A stretch of 13,349 bases of DNA, from positions 1-13,349 of the forward strand of contig JADLBT010000158.1 of the NCBI GenBank assembly GCA_020847555.1. The letters are read 5' to 3'. Source of the stretch: Gemmataceae bacterium (GTDB lineage Bacteria > Planctomycetota > Planctomycetia > Gemmatales > Gemmataceae). The notes below the pieces were generated by a model, which saw only the letters and a program-made list of their open reading frames with translations, was not told the DNA's origin and made no database searches. Below, in pieces: positions 7,010 to 13,349 of this stretch. How positions within the stretch are numbered: the stretch's first letter is position 1; each line of letters begins with the position of its first letter. Position numbers and translations under genes: made by a program.

Positions 7010-7208
7010 TTGAAGCCTCTACCCCTCAAGGGTAGAGGCGGGTTGCCATCCTCGTGAGCAAGAGCCAGTTCCCTGATCCATGACGTTTGCCCGAGCAACC
7101 CTCTTGGAGAGAGCCAACGGCAATTGTAATGCCCGGTTGTTGATTCGTTTGGCTCTCTCCTGTTAACATCTCTGCACACCAGCATATATAGATCTGACCC
7201 TCGTTCAA
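7010..7208 (-). mobile_element. probable IS200/IS605-type right-end or orphan omega-RNA relic
   Basis: This block is visibly AT-richer than its surroundings. On the minus strand it contains a 12-bp inverted repeat (7106-7117 with 7149-7160). It ends in a perfect 10-bp hairpin with a 5-nt loop (7015-7024 with 7030-7039), followed at once by TTCAA (7014-7010). A terminal hairpin followed by TCAA is how the right ends of many IS200/IS605 elements look. In tnpB-carrying members the same region gives the guide RNA. A 60-codon frame at 7026-7208 (TTG start) could be a tnpB 3' remnant, but it lacks the zinc-finger and catalytic motifs. No tnpA or tnpB is present in the window. The alternative is a host structured RNA unrelated to transposons. 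Confidence 0.42.
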
Positions 7209-7346
7209 GGAAAAAAACCGGGAAATGCCGGATTGCTCGGTCCGTGCGCAGCATTGCCCAATCCGTGTGCAGGCGGGGACGTCAAAGGCCCGTTTCCCAG
7301 TGCTCGCGAGCGGCCCGAACCGCGCGCTGGCGCTCGCGGCTGGTAC

Positions 7347-7366
7347 ATGACCCGGGACGGGGTCAT
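7347..7366. promoter_or_regulatory. short palindrome upstream of the NRDE gene
   Basis: ATGACCC (7347-7353) and GGGTCAT (7360-7366) form a perfect 7-bp inverted repeat with a 6-nt spacer, 73 nt before the NRDE start codon. It could be an operator for a dimeric regulator. The rest of 7209-7439 shows no gene and no clear promoter. Confidence 0.25.
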
Positions 7367-7439
7367 AGTCAGGCGATTGCGGGTATTGTAGATTGAGGGC
7401 AGGACGACTGCCGCTCGGACCCAGAAAGGATTGGCGTCG

Positions 7440-8186
7440 ATGTGTCTAGTCGCCCTGTTTTTCCGGGCCGTGGACGGCGCCCCGGTGATTGTGGGCGCCA
7501 ACCGGGAAGAGGCCTACGCCCGGCTGGGGGAGCCGCCGCGGATCCTTGACGGTCCGCTCCGGGCGGTCGCGGGGATCGATCCGCTGGCGGGCGGGACGTG
7601 GCTGGGCGTCAACGAGCGCGGGGTGCTGGCGGCGGTCACCAATCGCCCGCGGGACGACGTGCCCGCCAGGCCGCGCAGCCGCGGCCTCCTCGTCCGCGAC
7701 CTGCTCGCCTGCCCCAGCGCGGCGGAGGCGCAGACCCTGGCCACCCGGGAACTCGGCACCGGCCGGTACGCCGGGTGCAACGTCCTCGTCGCGGACGCCG
7801 AGCGGGCGGTGGTGCTGCATCACGCCGACTGGCTGCGCGTGCAGATGCTGCCGCCGGGACTCCACGTCCTCACCAACAGCGACGTCAACGAGGCCGGCGA
7901 CCCGCGCGTCGCCTATACGCTGTGGTGGCTGGGGCAGCGCGCGTACGACCGGCCGGCGGACTGCGTGGCGGCCCTGAAGGAGGTGTGCGGCCTGCGCGAC
8001 GGACCGGGTCCGGCGATCTGCCTGAACGGGAAGGACCGCGGGACCGTTTCCAGCAGCATCATCGTCCTGCCGCGCGCGGCCGCCCGCGCCACCTACCTGC
8101 ACGCCCAGGGTCCGCCGGATCGGACGCTCTACGAAAGCTATTCCGATCTTTTGAGGAGTATTTATGCCCCCGTGCCGGAGGAGTGA
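7440..8186 (+). CDS. NRDE/TANGO2-family protein
   Basis: A 248-residue member of the NRDE (TANGO2, Ser/Thr-rich T10) family. It starts MCLVALFFR, with Cys2 exposed after Met removal as in Ntn-hydrolase-like proteins. The signature motif follows as GANREEAYAR (19-28), so the name-giving N-R-D-E reads N21-R22-E23-E24. Further family features are GGTWLGVNERGVLAAVTNRP (51-70), RGLLVRDLL (81-89), GCNVLVAD (112-119) and LTNSDVNE (144-151). Biochemical function is unsettled; animal TANGO2 homologues have been linked to haem trafficking and lipid metabolism. The ATG at 7440 is chosen over an in-frame TTG at 7431 because the family begins with Met-Cys; AAGGA lies about 9 nt upstream. Cytosolic. It is separated by only 3 nt from the next gene, so the two are almost certainly co-transcribed. 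Confidence 0.9.
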   Translation: MCLVALFFRAVDGAPVIVGANREEAYARLGEPPRILDGPLRAVAGIDPLAGGTWLGVNERGVLAAVTNRPRDDVPARPRSRGLLVRDLLACPSAAEAQTLATRELGTGRYAGCNVLVADAERAVVLHHADWLRVQMLPPGLHVLTNSDVNEAGDPRVAYTLWWLGQRAYDRPADCVAALKEVCGLRDGPGPAICLNGKDRGTVSSSIIVLPRAAARATYLHAQGPPDRTLYESYSDLLRSIYAPVPEE

Positions 8187-8189
8187 GCG

Positions 8190-8891
8190 ATGCCATATCC
8201 GCACCGCATCCGGCTGCGCGGCCCGTGGGAGTGCGAGCCGCTGGCCCGCGCGGGGGGCGAGAACCCGCTCCCGGCCCCGCGGCGCATGGCCCTGCCGTGC
8301 CGGTGGGGCGAGGGCGGGCTGGCCGGTTTTGCCGGCCGGGTGCGCTTCGTGCGCCGCTTCGGCTACCCCGGCCACATCGATCCGTTCGAGCGTGTTTGGC
8401 TAACGTTCACCGCCGTGGAGGGGGCGGCCGAGGTGTCGTTGAACGGCCGGTTCCTGGGACGTCACGACGGGACGGCCGGGCCGTTCGAGTACGAGGTGAC
8501 GCCCTTGCTGCAGCCGCGCAACCATCTCGTGGTGGACGTCGAGGGGTTGACGGACCGGGGCGGGCTGTGGGGCGAGGTGGCGCTGGAGGTGCGCCGGACG
8601 GCGTTCCTGCGCGGCATCCGCGCCTGCGTGGACCGGGACGCGGGCCGACTCGTTATCGAGGGCCAGGTGGTCGGCACGGCCGAGCGGCCGCTCGACCTGT
8701 ACGTCCTGCGCGGCCGTTCGACGGCGGCTTACACGACCGTCGAGGCGGCGCCGGACGGCCGGTCCTTCACGGTTGTCGTTGACCCCGCGCAGGGGGCGCC
8801 CCAGGAAAGCGGCGGGGCCGCCCTGTGCGTGGAACTCGTGGATGCGGCCGTCGTGTGGTACGCCGTGACGGTGCCGCCGCCCGCCGTCTAA
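8190..8891 (+). CDS. GH2-type sugar-binding (jelly-roll) domain protein without a catalytic domain
   Basis: A 233-residue protein. Residues about 8-117 resemble the N-terminal galactose-binding-like domain of glycoside hydrolase family 2: IRLRGPWECEPL, then RVRFVRRF (50-57), VWLTFTAVEGAAEVSLNGRF (69-88), LGRHDGTAGPFEYEVTPLL (89-107) and NHLVVDVEG (111-119). The remaining ~115 residues look beta-rich, perhaps the Ig-like domain that normally follows, but no TIM-barrel with acid/base residues follows. Full GH2 enzymes are several times longer. It therefore probably binds carbohydrate or a protein partner and does not hydrolyse sugar. No signal peptide. GGAGGAG (8177-8183) overlaps the end of the NRDE gene and sits 6 nt before the ATG, so the two genes are translationally coupled. 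Confidence 0.75.
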   Translation: MPYPHRIRLRGPWECEPLARAGGENPLPAPRRMALPCRWGEGGLAGFAGRVRFVRRFGYPGHIDPFERVWLTFTAVEGAAEVSLNGRFLGRHDGTAGPFEYEVTPLLQPRNHLVVDVEGLTDRGGLWGEVALEVRRTAFLRGIRACVDRDAGRLVIEGQVVGTAERPLDLYVLRGRSTAAYTTVEAAPDGRSFTVVVDPAQGAPQESGGAALCVELVDAAVVWYAVTVPPPAV

Positions 8892-8919
8892 CCGTGCGGC
8901 CCGCGCCGATTGGCTCTCC

Positions 8920-8970
8920 TCATTCTCTGTGTATCTTTCCTCGGTGTCCTCTGTGTCTCTGTGGTTCGTT
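8920..8970 (+). repeat. CTCTGTGT-type interspersed intergenic repeat
   Basis: A pyrimidine/GT-rich block built from repeats of TCTCTGTG and TCCTCTGTGTCTCTGTGG fills the gap between the GH2-like gene and the next gene. Read through, it gives 'SVSSVSLWF' on plus and 'HRDTEDTEE' on minus, strings that recur as false N-termini in many genomes. It contaminates the 5' end of the longer open frame over the next gene. Confidence 0.6.
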
Positions 8971-8982
8971 TCCAGGTGCTGC

Positions 8983-10167
8983 ATGAGCGAACCGAAGCGT
9001 GTCGCCGCGATCGTGACCGAGTACCGCCGGTGGTCGCACGCGGACGTTATCGTCGGCAAGATCCTCGAAGGGTTCAACTACGACGGCAAGGACCGGCCGC
9101 GCATGCGCGTCGCATCCCTGTACGTCGATCAGTTCCCACCGACCGACATGAGCCGCGCCCTGGCGAAGCAGTACAGGTTTCCGATCGCCAGGACGGTCGA
9201 GGCGGCGCTGACGCTCGGCCGCAAGGGGCTCAACGTCGATGGCGTGCTGTGCATCGGCGAGCACGGAACCTACCCGACCAACGAGCGCGGGCAGATCCTC
9301 TACCCGCGGCGCCGCTTCTTCGAGGAGGTCATGAACGTCTTCCGGCGCGTCGGCCGGTCGGTCCCGGTCTTCAACGACAAGCACCTGTCGGTGACCTGGG
9401 AGGACGCGCGGTGGATGTACGACCGCGCCCGGGCGCTGTTCGTGCCGTTCATGGCCGGCTCGTCGATCCCGGTGACGTGGCGGCGGCCCGCCCTCCAGCT
9501 GCCGCGCGGGTGCGACATCGCCGAGGCGGTGCAGGTCGGGTACGGCCCGTTCGAGGGGTACGGGTTCCACGCGCTGGAAGGACTGCAGTGCCTGGTCGAG
9601 CGCCGCCGGGGGGGCGAGACCGGAGTGCGCAGCGTCCAGTGTTTGCAAGGAGAGGAGATGTGGCGGGCGCTGGACGACGGGCTGTGGTCGCGGGACGTGC
9701 TGGAGGCGGCGCTGCAGCGCGTGCCGGCCCACGCGCAGGGCGACTACCGCGCGCTCACGGCGCGCAACCCGGGTGCCGGCGTGTTCCTGATCGAATATCG
9801 CGACGGGCTGCGGGCGGCGGTCGCCATGATGAACGGGTGGGCGCACGAGGGGGACGGCGGCGCGTTCACCTTCGCCTGCCGACTGCGCGGCGAGAAACGG
9901 CCGCGCGCGACTGCGTTCTACCTGCAGCAGCCGGACCCGTTCGCCCATTTCAGCTATCAGGTCCGGGCCATCGACGCGATGATGCAGACCGGCCACGCCG
10001 CCTACCCGGTCGAGCGCACCCTGCTAACGACCGGGATTCTCGAGGCGGTCATGATCAGTCGCAGCGAGCAAAACCGCCGCGTGGCGACTCCGCACCTCGA
10101 CGTCCGCTACCAGCCCGCCGACTGGCCGTTCGCCACCGACCCGGTCCCGCCACGCATCAAGCGGTGA
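8983..10167 (+). CDS. conserved hypothetical protein, Gfo/Idh/MocA-like in its C-terminal half
   Basis: A 394-residue soluble protein of unknown function; I associate its motifs with planctomycete hypothetical proteins. Notable segments are RVAAIVTEYRRWSHADVI (6-23), GKILEGFNYDG (25-35), VDGVLCIGEHGTYPTNERGQ (85-104), LYPRRRFFEEV (106-116), SVPVFNDKHLS (126-136), MAGSSIPVTWR (157-167), YGFHALEGLQCLVERRRGGE (193-212) and YPVERTLLTTGILEAV (341-356). The last, with TPHLDVRY near the end, recalls Gfo/Idh/MocA oxidoreductases, but no GxGxxG NAD motif is visible at the N terminus. The dense His, Asp, Glu and Arg residues suggest an enzyme. The start at 8983 (MSEPKR) is preferred over 8929, which reads through the CTCTGTGT repeat; AGGTG upstream is a modest ribosome-binding site. 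It probably follows the NRDE/GH2-like pair but may have its own promoter. Confidence 0.8.
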   Translation: MSEPKRVAAIVTEYRRWSHADVIVGKILEGFNYDGKDRPRMRVASLYVDQFPPTDMSRALAKQYRFPIARTVEAALTLGRKGLNVDGVLCIGEHGTYPTNERGQILYPRRRFFEEVMNVFRRVGRSVPVFNDKHLSVTWEDARWMYDRARALFVPFMAGSSIPVTWRRPALQLPRGCDIAEAVQVGYGPFEGYGFHALEGLQCLVERRRGGETGVRSVQCLQGEEMWRALDDGLWSRDVLEAALQRVPAHAQGDYRALTARNPGAGVFLIEYRDGLRAAVAMMNGWAHEGDGGAFTFACRLRGEKRPRATAFYLQQPDPFAHFSYQVRAIDAMMQTGHAAYPVERTLLTTGILEAVMISRSEQNRRVATPHLDVRYQPADWPFATDPVPPRIKR

Positions 10168-10174
10168 GGGGAAG

Positions 10175-10258
10175 GATTCGGAGAAAGGATGAGGGATGAG
10201 GGATGAGGAAAGACAGCATACCACCTGTCTTTCTTCATCCCTCATCCTTCTCCGAATC
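10175..10258. terminator. long bidirectional hairpin between convergent genes
   Basis: An inverted repeat of about 24 bp pairs 10175-10199 with 10235-10258, with one bulged A. An inner pair, GAAAGACAG with CTGTCTTTC, brings the arms to an 8-10 nt loop. The left arm carries a tandem ATGAGGG duplication, so two pairing registers are possible. It lies exactly between the 3' ends of the plus gene (10167) and the response regulator (10260). It fits a bidirectional terminator derived from a repeated element. Confidence 0.7.
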
Positions 10259-10259
10259 G

Positions 10260-10973
10260 TTACGTGAGCGGCTGGATCGCCTGGAACAGGTCGGCGACGC
10301 GCACGCGCAGCCCCAGGGCGATCCGGTACAGCGTCTCGATCGACGCGGAGTTCTTGCCCAGCTCGATCTGCGACAGGTAGCCCAGCGACACGCCGGTGCG
10401 CTCCGCCATCTGCGCCAGCGTCAGGCCGAGCGCCTTGCGCCGCTCGCGGATGGCCGCGCCCAGCGACTCGCGCAGCGCCGACTCGGAGAGCCGGAGCAGG
10501 CCGCGGCTCTCCAGACACCGATTCACCGTCCGCTGCAGGTGCTCGACCTGGAACGGCTTGGTGAGGTAGTCGAATGTGCGGGCCCGCAGGCAGTGCAGAG
10601 CGCTGTCGATCGACGGGAAGGCGGTCACGACGATGATGCTGGCGTCCGGCTGGTGCTCGCGCACCCAGTTCAGGACGCGCTCCGCCTCCAGACCCGGGAG
10701 GACGTAGTCGAGGATGACCAGGTGGTAGGTCTTCGCCCGCAGCTGCGCCTCCATCCGGTCGGGGTCGCTGACCGCGTCCACGATGAACTCGCCGTGGGAC
10801 AGGGCGGCCTGGATCAGCCGGCAGATCGAGGCGTCGTCGTCCAGGACGAGCAGGCGCACCTCGCCGGCGCAGTGCAACCGGGGTTGGTCCTTCACGCTGA
10901 TCCCGCCCTCGGGCGGGCGGGGCGGCGACTCGGCCATCCCGGCGGCGCCATTGTTGAACCCAAGTATGGCCAC
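10260..10973 (-). CDS. response regulator with receiver domain and XRE-type HTH output
   Basis: A 237-residue regulator. Residues about 39-152 are a receiver domain: acidic pocket D45-D47, phospho-acceptor D89 in LVILDY, T117 in VVTAF and K139 in YLTKPF. Residues about 172-230 are an XRE/Cro-like helix-turn-helix: AAIRERRKALGLTLAQMAER, then TGVSLGYLSQIELGKNSASI and LYRIALGLRV. Phosphorylation probably controls DNA binding. The pairing is unusual, since receivers normally join OmpR, NarL, Fis or LytTR outputs. The GTG at 10973 is preferred because AAAGGAG sits 6 nt upstream; a GTG at 11018 gives 15 more residues but has poor ribosome-binding signal. It lies 46 nt downstream of the hybrid kinase on the same strand and is almost certainly its partner. 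Confidence 0.88.
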   Translation of the reverse strand: MAILGFNNGAAGMAESPPRPPEGGISVKDQPRLHCAGEVRLLVLDDDASICRLIQAALSHGEFIVDAVSDPDRMEAQLRAKTYHLVILDYVLPGLEAERVLNWVREHQPDASIIVVTAFPSIDSALHCLRARTFDYLTKPFQVEHLQRTVNRCLESRGLLRLSESALRESLGAAIRERRKALGLTLAQMAERTGVSLGYLSQIELGKNSASIETLYRIALGLRVRVADLFQAIQPLT

Positions 10974-11019
10974 TTCCAGCTCCTTTGATGGTGTCGGACT
11001 GGGATTCAGGTTTACCACC

Positions 11020-12738
11020 TCACCGGGCGTGGGGTCGCGGGCGGTCCAGGGCGCCGCGCACCGCCTGCAGCAGCGTCTCGGGCCGGAACGGCTTCGGCAG
11101 CACCCCGCAGGCGCCCCGCCCGTCCTCGGTCCACTCGGCCGGCGCCGGCTCGCAACTGATGAACAGCAGGTTGACGTCCGGGTCGCGGCCCCGCAGCCGC
11201 CGGGCCAGCTCGTACCCGTCCATGCGCGGCATGAGCACGTCCGTCACGACCAGCCGGAACGGTTCCTCCGCCGACCCGTAGGCGGCCAGCGCCTCCGCCC
11301 CGTCGGCCGCCAGCTGGGTCCGATACCCGGCTCCCTCCAGGGTCAGCGAAACGAATCGTAATACCAGCGGGTCGTCGTCCACGACCAGGATGCGTTCGCC
11401 CCCGGTCCGCCCCTCGGCGGGTTTCGGCGCGGCCGTCTGGGGGACGGCCGCCACCGGCAGGAACACCCGCACGGCCGTCCCGCACGCCGGGTCCGGGCCG
11501 AACCGCAGCCCCCCGCCGCAGCTCTGCAGCACCCCGTAAACGATCGCCAGGCCGAGTCCGCGGTGCCGCACCCTGGCGCTGTAGAACGGCTCGTGGAACA
11601 ACCGCCGGCGCGCCTCCGCACTCAGCCCGGGTCCGGTGTCGGTGATGGCGACCTCGACGACTCGCCCCGGGGCGGCGCCGCCGACCAACTCCAGGCAATT
11701 CGCCTCGGTCAACTCCGTGACCCGCGCCGACAGCGTCACCACCCCGCCGGTGGTGGCGCCCGGCTGGGACGAGCCCAGGAGCGCTTCCCGAGCGTTGTCC
11801 AGCAGCGGGGCCAGGATCTGCCGCACCGACTCGGGCGCAACGGCAACCGGCGGCAGGTCGGCCGGCATGGCGACGTGGAAGGCGATCTCGGCCCCCCACG
11901 CCGACCGAACGCGCGCCTCCTCGGCTGCCACCGCCGCAGCGACCGCCGCCGGCCCGGTCTTGCCCCTGCGGCGACTGAACAGGCGCAGCTTCTCGACCCA
12001 GCCCGCGCCCGCCTGGGCGGCCTGCCAGACCTCGTTGACGTAGCGGTGCGCGGTCGAACCGGCGGGCAGGAGCGGCAGGGTCAGTTCGGCAAACCCGAGA
12101 ATGCCGGTCAGGACGTTGCCGAAGTCGTGGGCCAATTTGCCGGTCAGCAGGGCCGCCCCTTCGAGGTGACGGTGCAGCTGCTCCCGCTCCCAGGCTCGCC
12201 CCGACCGGGCGCCGTTCGGCTCCGGGGCCGCCGCCAGCCGTCCGATGGCAGCCCCGGCCAGCGCCAGAGCCGCCGCCTCCGTGGGGTGCCACGCGCGCCC
12301 GGCCGGCCGCTCCACCCACAGCAGCCAGCCGGCCTCGTCCGTGCCGGCCGCGACCGCGAGCCACGGCGCGCCGTCCCCGCCGGTAATTTCGACCGCCACC
12401 GACGACCGGCGGATCCGGGTCAGGAGGGCCGGTTGCTTCTCCCAGGGGCAGGGGGACGGCGAAGGCACCGCCCCATCGGCCCGGCGCCGCACGACGGCCG
12501 GCCCGTCCAGGGGCGCGGCCATCCCCGCGGCGGCGGCCCCGAAGGCGCGGGCCAGCCGGCACAGCACGGCCGCCCGGTCGAGTTCCTCCGCGGGAGCGGC
12601 GCGCAACAGTCCATGCACGAACTCCAGCGCCGTCGCGGTGTGGTCCTCCGCCGGGCCGGGAATGGTCTGCGGGCTCTCGCCCTGAGTTGCCAAGTCCATC
12701 GTCAAGCTCTGCTCGGAACGGGGCATTTCTGGCTTCAC
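11020..12738 (-). CDS. soluble hybrid histidine kinase (sensor-HisKA-HATPase-REC)
   Basis: A 572-residue protein with no transmembrane segment. Residues about 35-170 form a poorly conserved GAF-like sensor region. The phospho-acceptor is H204 in KLAHDFGNVLTGILGFAEL. The ATPase domain has N315 in PLLDNAREAL, D367 in ITDTGPGL, and HRGLGLAIVYG (392-402). A linker of about 25 residues leads to a receiver (448-565) with D454-D456, phospho-acceptor D500 in VVTDVLMPRMDGYE, S528 in place of the usual Thr, and K549 in LPKPF. Phosphate likely passes H204 to D500 and/or to D89 of the downstream REC-XRE regulator; no Hpt domain is seen here. The start is uncertain: GTG at 12738 gives the full length, but ATG at 12699 (MDLATQ) is also possible and neither has a strong ribosome-binding site. 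The upstream gap, 12739-12915, shows no gene. Confidence 0.88.
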   Translation of the reverse strand: MKPEMPRSEQSLTMDLATQGESPQTIPGPAEDHTATALEFVHGLLRAAPAEELDRAAVLCRLARAFGAAAAGMAAPLDGPAVVRRRADGAVPSPSPCPWEKQPALLTRIRRSSVAVEITGGDGAPWLAVAAGTDEAGWLLWVERPAGRAWHPTEAAALALAGAAIGRLAAAPEPNGARSGRAWEREQLHRHLEGAALLTGKLAHDFGNVLTGILGFAELTLPLLPAGSTAHRYVNEVWQAAQAGAGWVEKLRLFSRRRGKTGPAAVAAAVAAEEARVRSAWGAEIAFHVAMPADLPPVAVAPESVRQILAPLLDNAREALLGSSQPGATTGGVVTLSARVTELTEANCLELVGGAAPGRVVEVAITDTGPGLSAEARRRLFHEPFYSARVRHRGLGLAIVYGVLQSCGGGLRFGPDPACGTAVRVFLPVAAVPQTAAPKPAEGRTGGERILVVDDDPLVLRFVSLTLEGAGYRTQLAADGAEALAAYGSAEEPFRLVVTDVLMPRMDGYELARRLRGRDPDVNLLFISCEPAPAEWTEDGRGACGVLPKPFRPETLLQAVRGALDRPRPHAR

Positions 12739-12915
12739 ATGAAACTGTAGGTCATGATTTTCACCAGTGACGGCCCGGTGACACAGAATCGTGAAGGGCT
12801 TCTGTTCTTACCGAAAACCGGGAGGGGCGGGCGCAGGATGGGACGGCGCACCGCGGACGCCCGCGTATCGTGGCATTCGGCTGGGGGACGAGTCCTGAGG
12901 CTTGCGGTCCGTCCG

Positions 12916-13349
12916 TCAGGCCATGACCGTGATCTGTCGCACCTGGATCTCGTTGCGGCCGGACTTCGGGTACGGGCGCGGCTCGGGCTGAGCGAAGTCA
13001 TTGAGATCCACGGCGCGGGCACGGAACTCGTACGTGCCCGCCGCGAGTTTCGGCAGCGCGGCCGTCCACAGGCCCCAGCTGAAGCGCATCGGCCACTCCT
13101 TCGGCCGGCCCGTCTTCGGGTCGAAGCCCCAGATGTCGTGCGGCCGCACGCCCTCGGGGAGGGGGCCGCCCCAGTCCTGCGGCGGCGGCTGAATGACGCA
13201 TGGCACCCAGCGGGCGGTGCGCCACGCCGGGTCGTCGTCGGCGAGTCGGCCGTGGTTGCCGGCGTCCGGCCGCAGCCAGTACTCGACGCGCTTCAGCCCC
13301 GAGATACCGACCATGACGGTCCCGGTGACAACGACCGGCTGGCCGGCGC
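12916..13349 (-). CDS. molybdenum oxidoreductase, sulfite-oxidase type, C-terminal Mo-co dimerisation domain (5' end outside window)
   Basis: The frame stays open to the right edge of the window, so only the last ~144 residues are seen. They match the Ig-like Mo-co dimerisation domain at the C terminus of sulfite-oxidase-family enzymes: a strand reading AGQPVVVTGTVMVGISGLKR, then VEYWLRP, RWVPC, FSWGLWTAALPKLAAGTYEF, RARAVDLNDFAQPEPRPYPKSGRNE and a final IQVRQITV strand. The molybdopterin-binding domain with the ligand Cys would lie beyond the edge. The internal ATG at 13314 is not the start. The substrate cannot be judged from this part, and the gene's relation to the kinase downstream is unknown. 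Confidence 0.8.
   Translation of the reverse strand, partial: AGQPVVVTGTVMVGISGLKRVEYWLRPDAGNHGRLADDDPAWRTARWVPCVIQPPPQDWGGPLPEGVRPHDIWGFDPKTGRPKEWPMRFSWGLWTAALPKLAAGTYEFRARAVDLNDFAQPEPRPYPKSGRNEIQVRQITVMA

Noticed and set aside
7010..7208. CRISPR array or tRNA
   Set aside because: There are no regularly spaced direct repeats and no cloverleaf; the palindromes are single copies.
6922..7254. 110-codon minus-strand open frame in the gene-free stretch
   Set aside because: It crosses the terminal hairpin and the inverted repeat and has no recognisable domain; better explained as structured RNA or a transposon relic.
8920..9996. 358-codon minus-strand open frame opposite the conserved hypothetical gene
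   Set aside because: Begins in low-complexity sequence and ends in the CTCTGTGT repeat; the plus-strand frame has clear conserved-looking motifs.
12735..13022. 95-codon minus-strand open frame upstream of the kinase
   Set aside because: It overlaps the molybdenum-enzyme C terminus in another frame and has no motif.

Overview
This is a GC-rich bacterial chromosome segment with about ten supported genes. The content suggests a planctomycete, possibly a Gemmataceae-like lineage. The hints are the high GC, the interspersed palindromes that translate as 'LPLWERG' and 'SPPRNGEGE', the CTCTGTGT-type intergenic repeat, a REC-XRE regulator, and a 394-residue protein of a type I associate with planctomycetes. 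No rRNA or tRNA confirms the assignment, so it is inference.

Layout. (1) 67-6723, minus strand: an alpha-glucan cluster. In transcription order it has a GT4 glycosyltransferase with an intact active site (5560-6723, TTG start), a DUF4912-GT-B fusion (3578-5410), a third GT-B protein (2060-3373), a GH57 1,4-alpha-glucan branching enzyme (348-1940) and a small Cys/His-rich protein (67-276). The three GT-B proteins are recognisable paralogues. The second and third have both lost the donor-binding Arg/Lys pair and the E-x7-E motif, so they look like one working enzyme plus two pseudo-glycosyltransferases. (2) 6724-7439: a gene-free stretch of about 700 bp. It holds an AT-richer structured block (7010-7208) that looks like the right end, or an orphan guide-RNA relic, of an IS200/IS605 element. 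(3) 7440-10167, plus strand: an NRDE/TANGO2 protein, a tightly coupled GH2-type jelly-roll protein and, after a repeat-bearing gap, a conserved protein of unknown function. (4) 10260-12738, minus strand: a soluble hybrid histidine kinase followed by a response regulator with an XRE-type output domain. (5) 12916-13349, minus strand: the C-terminal end of a sulfite-oxidase-like molybdenum enzyme, cut by the window edge.

How the genes work together. The GT4 and GH57 proteins would extend and branch an alpha-1,4-glucan in the cytoplasm, an arrangement recalling mycobacterial Rv3032/Rv3031. The two degenerate paralogues, one carrying DUF4912, may be regulatory or scaffold subunits. The kinase and the REC-XRE regulator probably form a phosphorelay whose targets cannot be read here. 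Strong stem-loops lie just past the stop codons of the active GT, the third GT and the GH57 gene, and a long hairpin separates the convergent genes near 10.2 kb.
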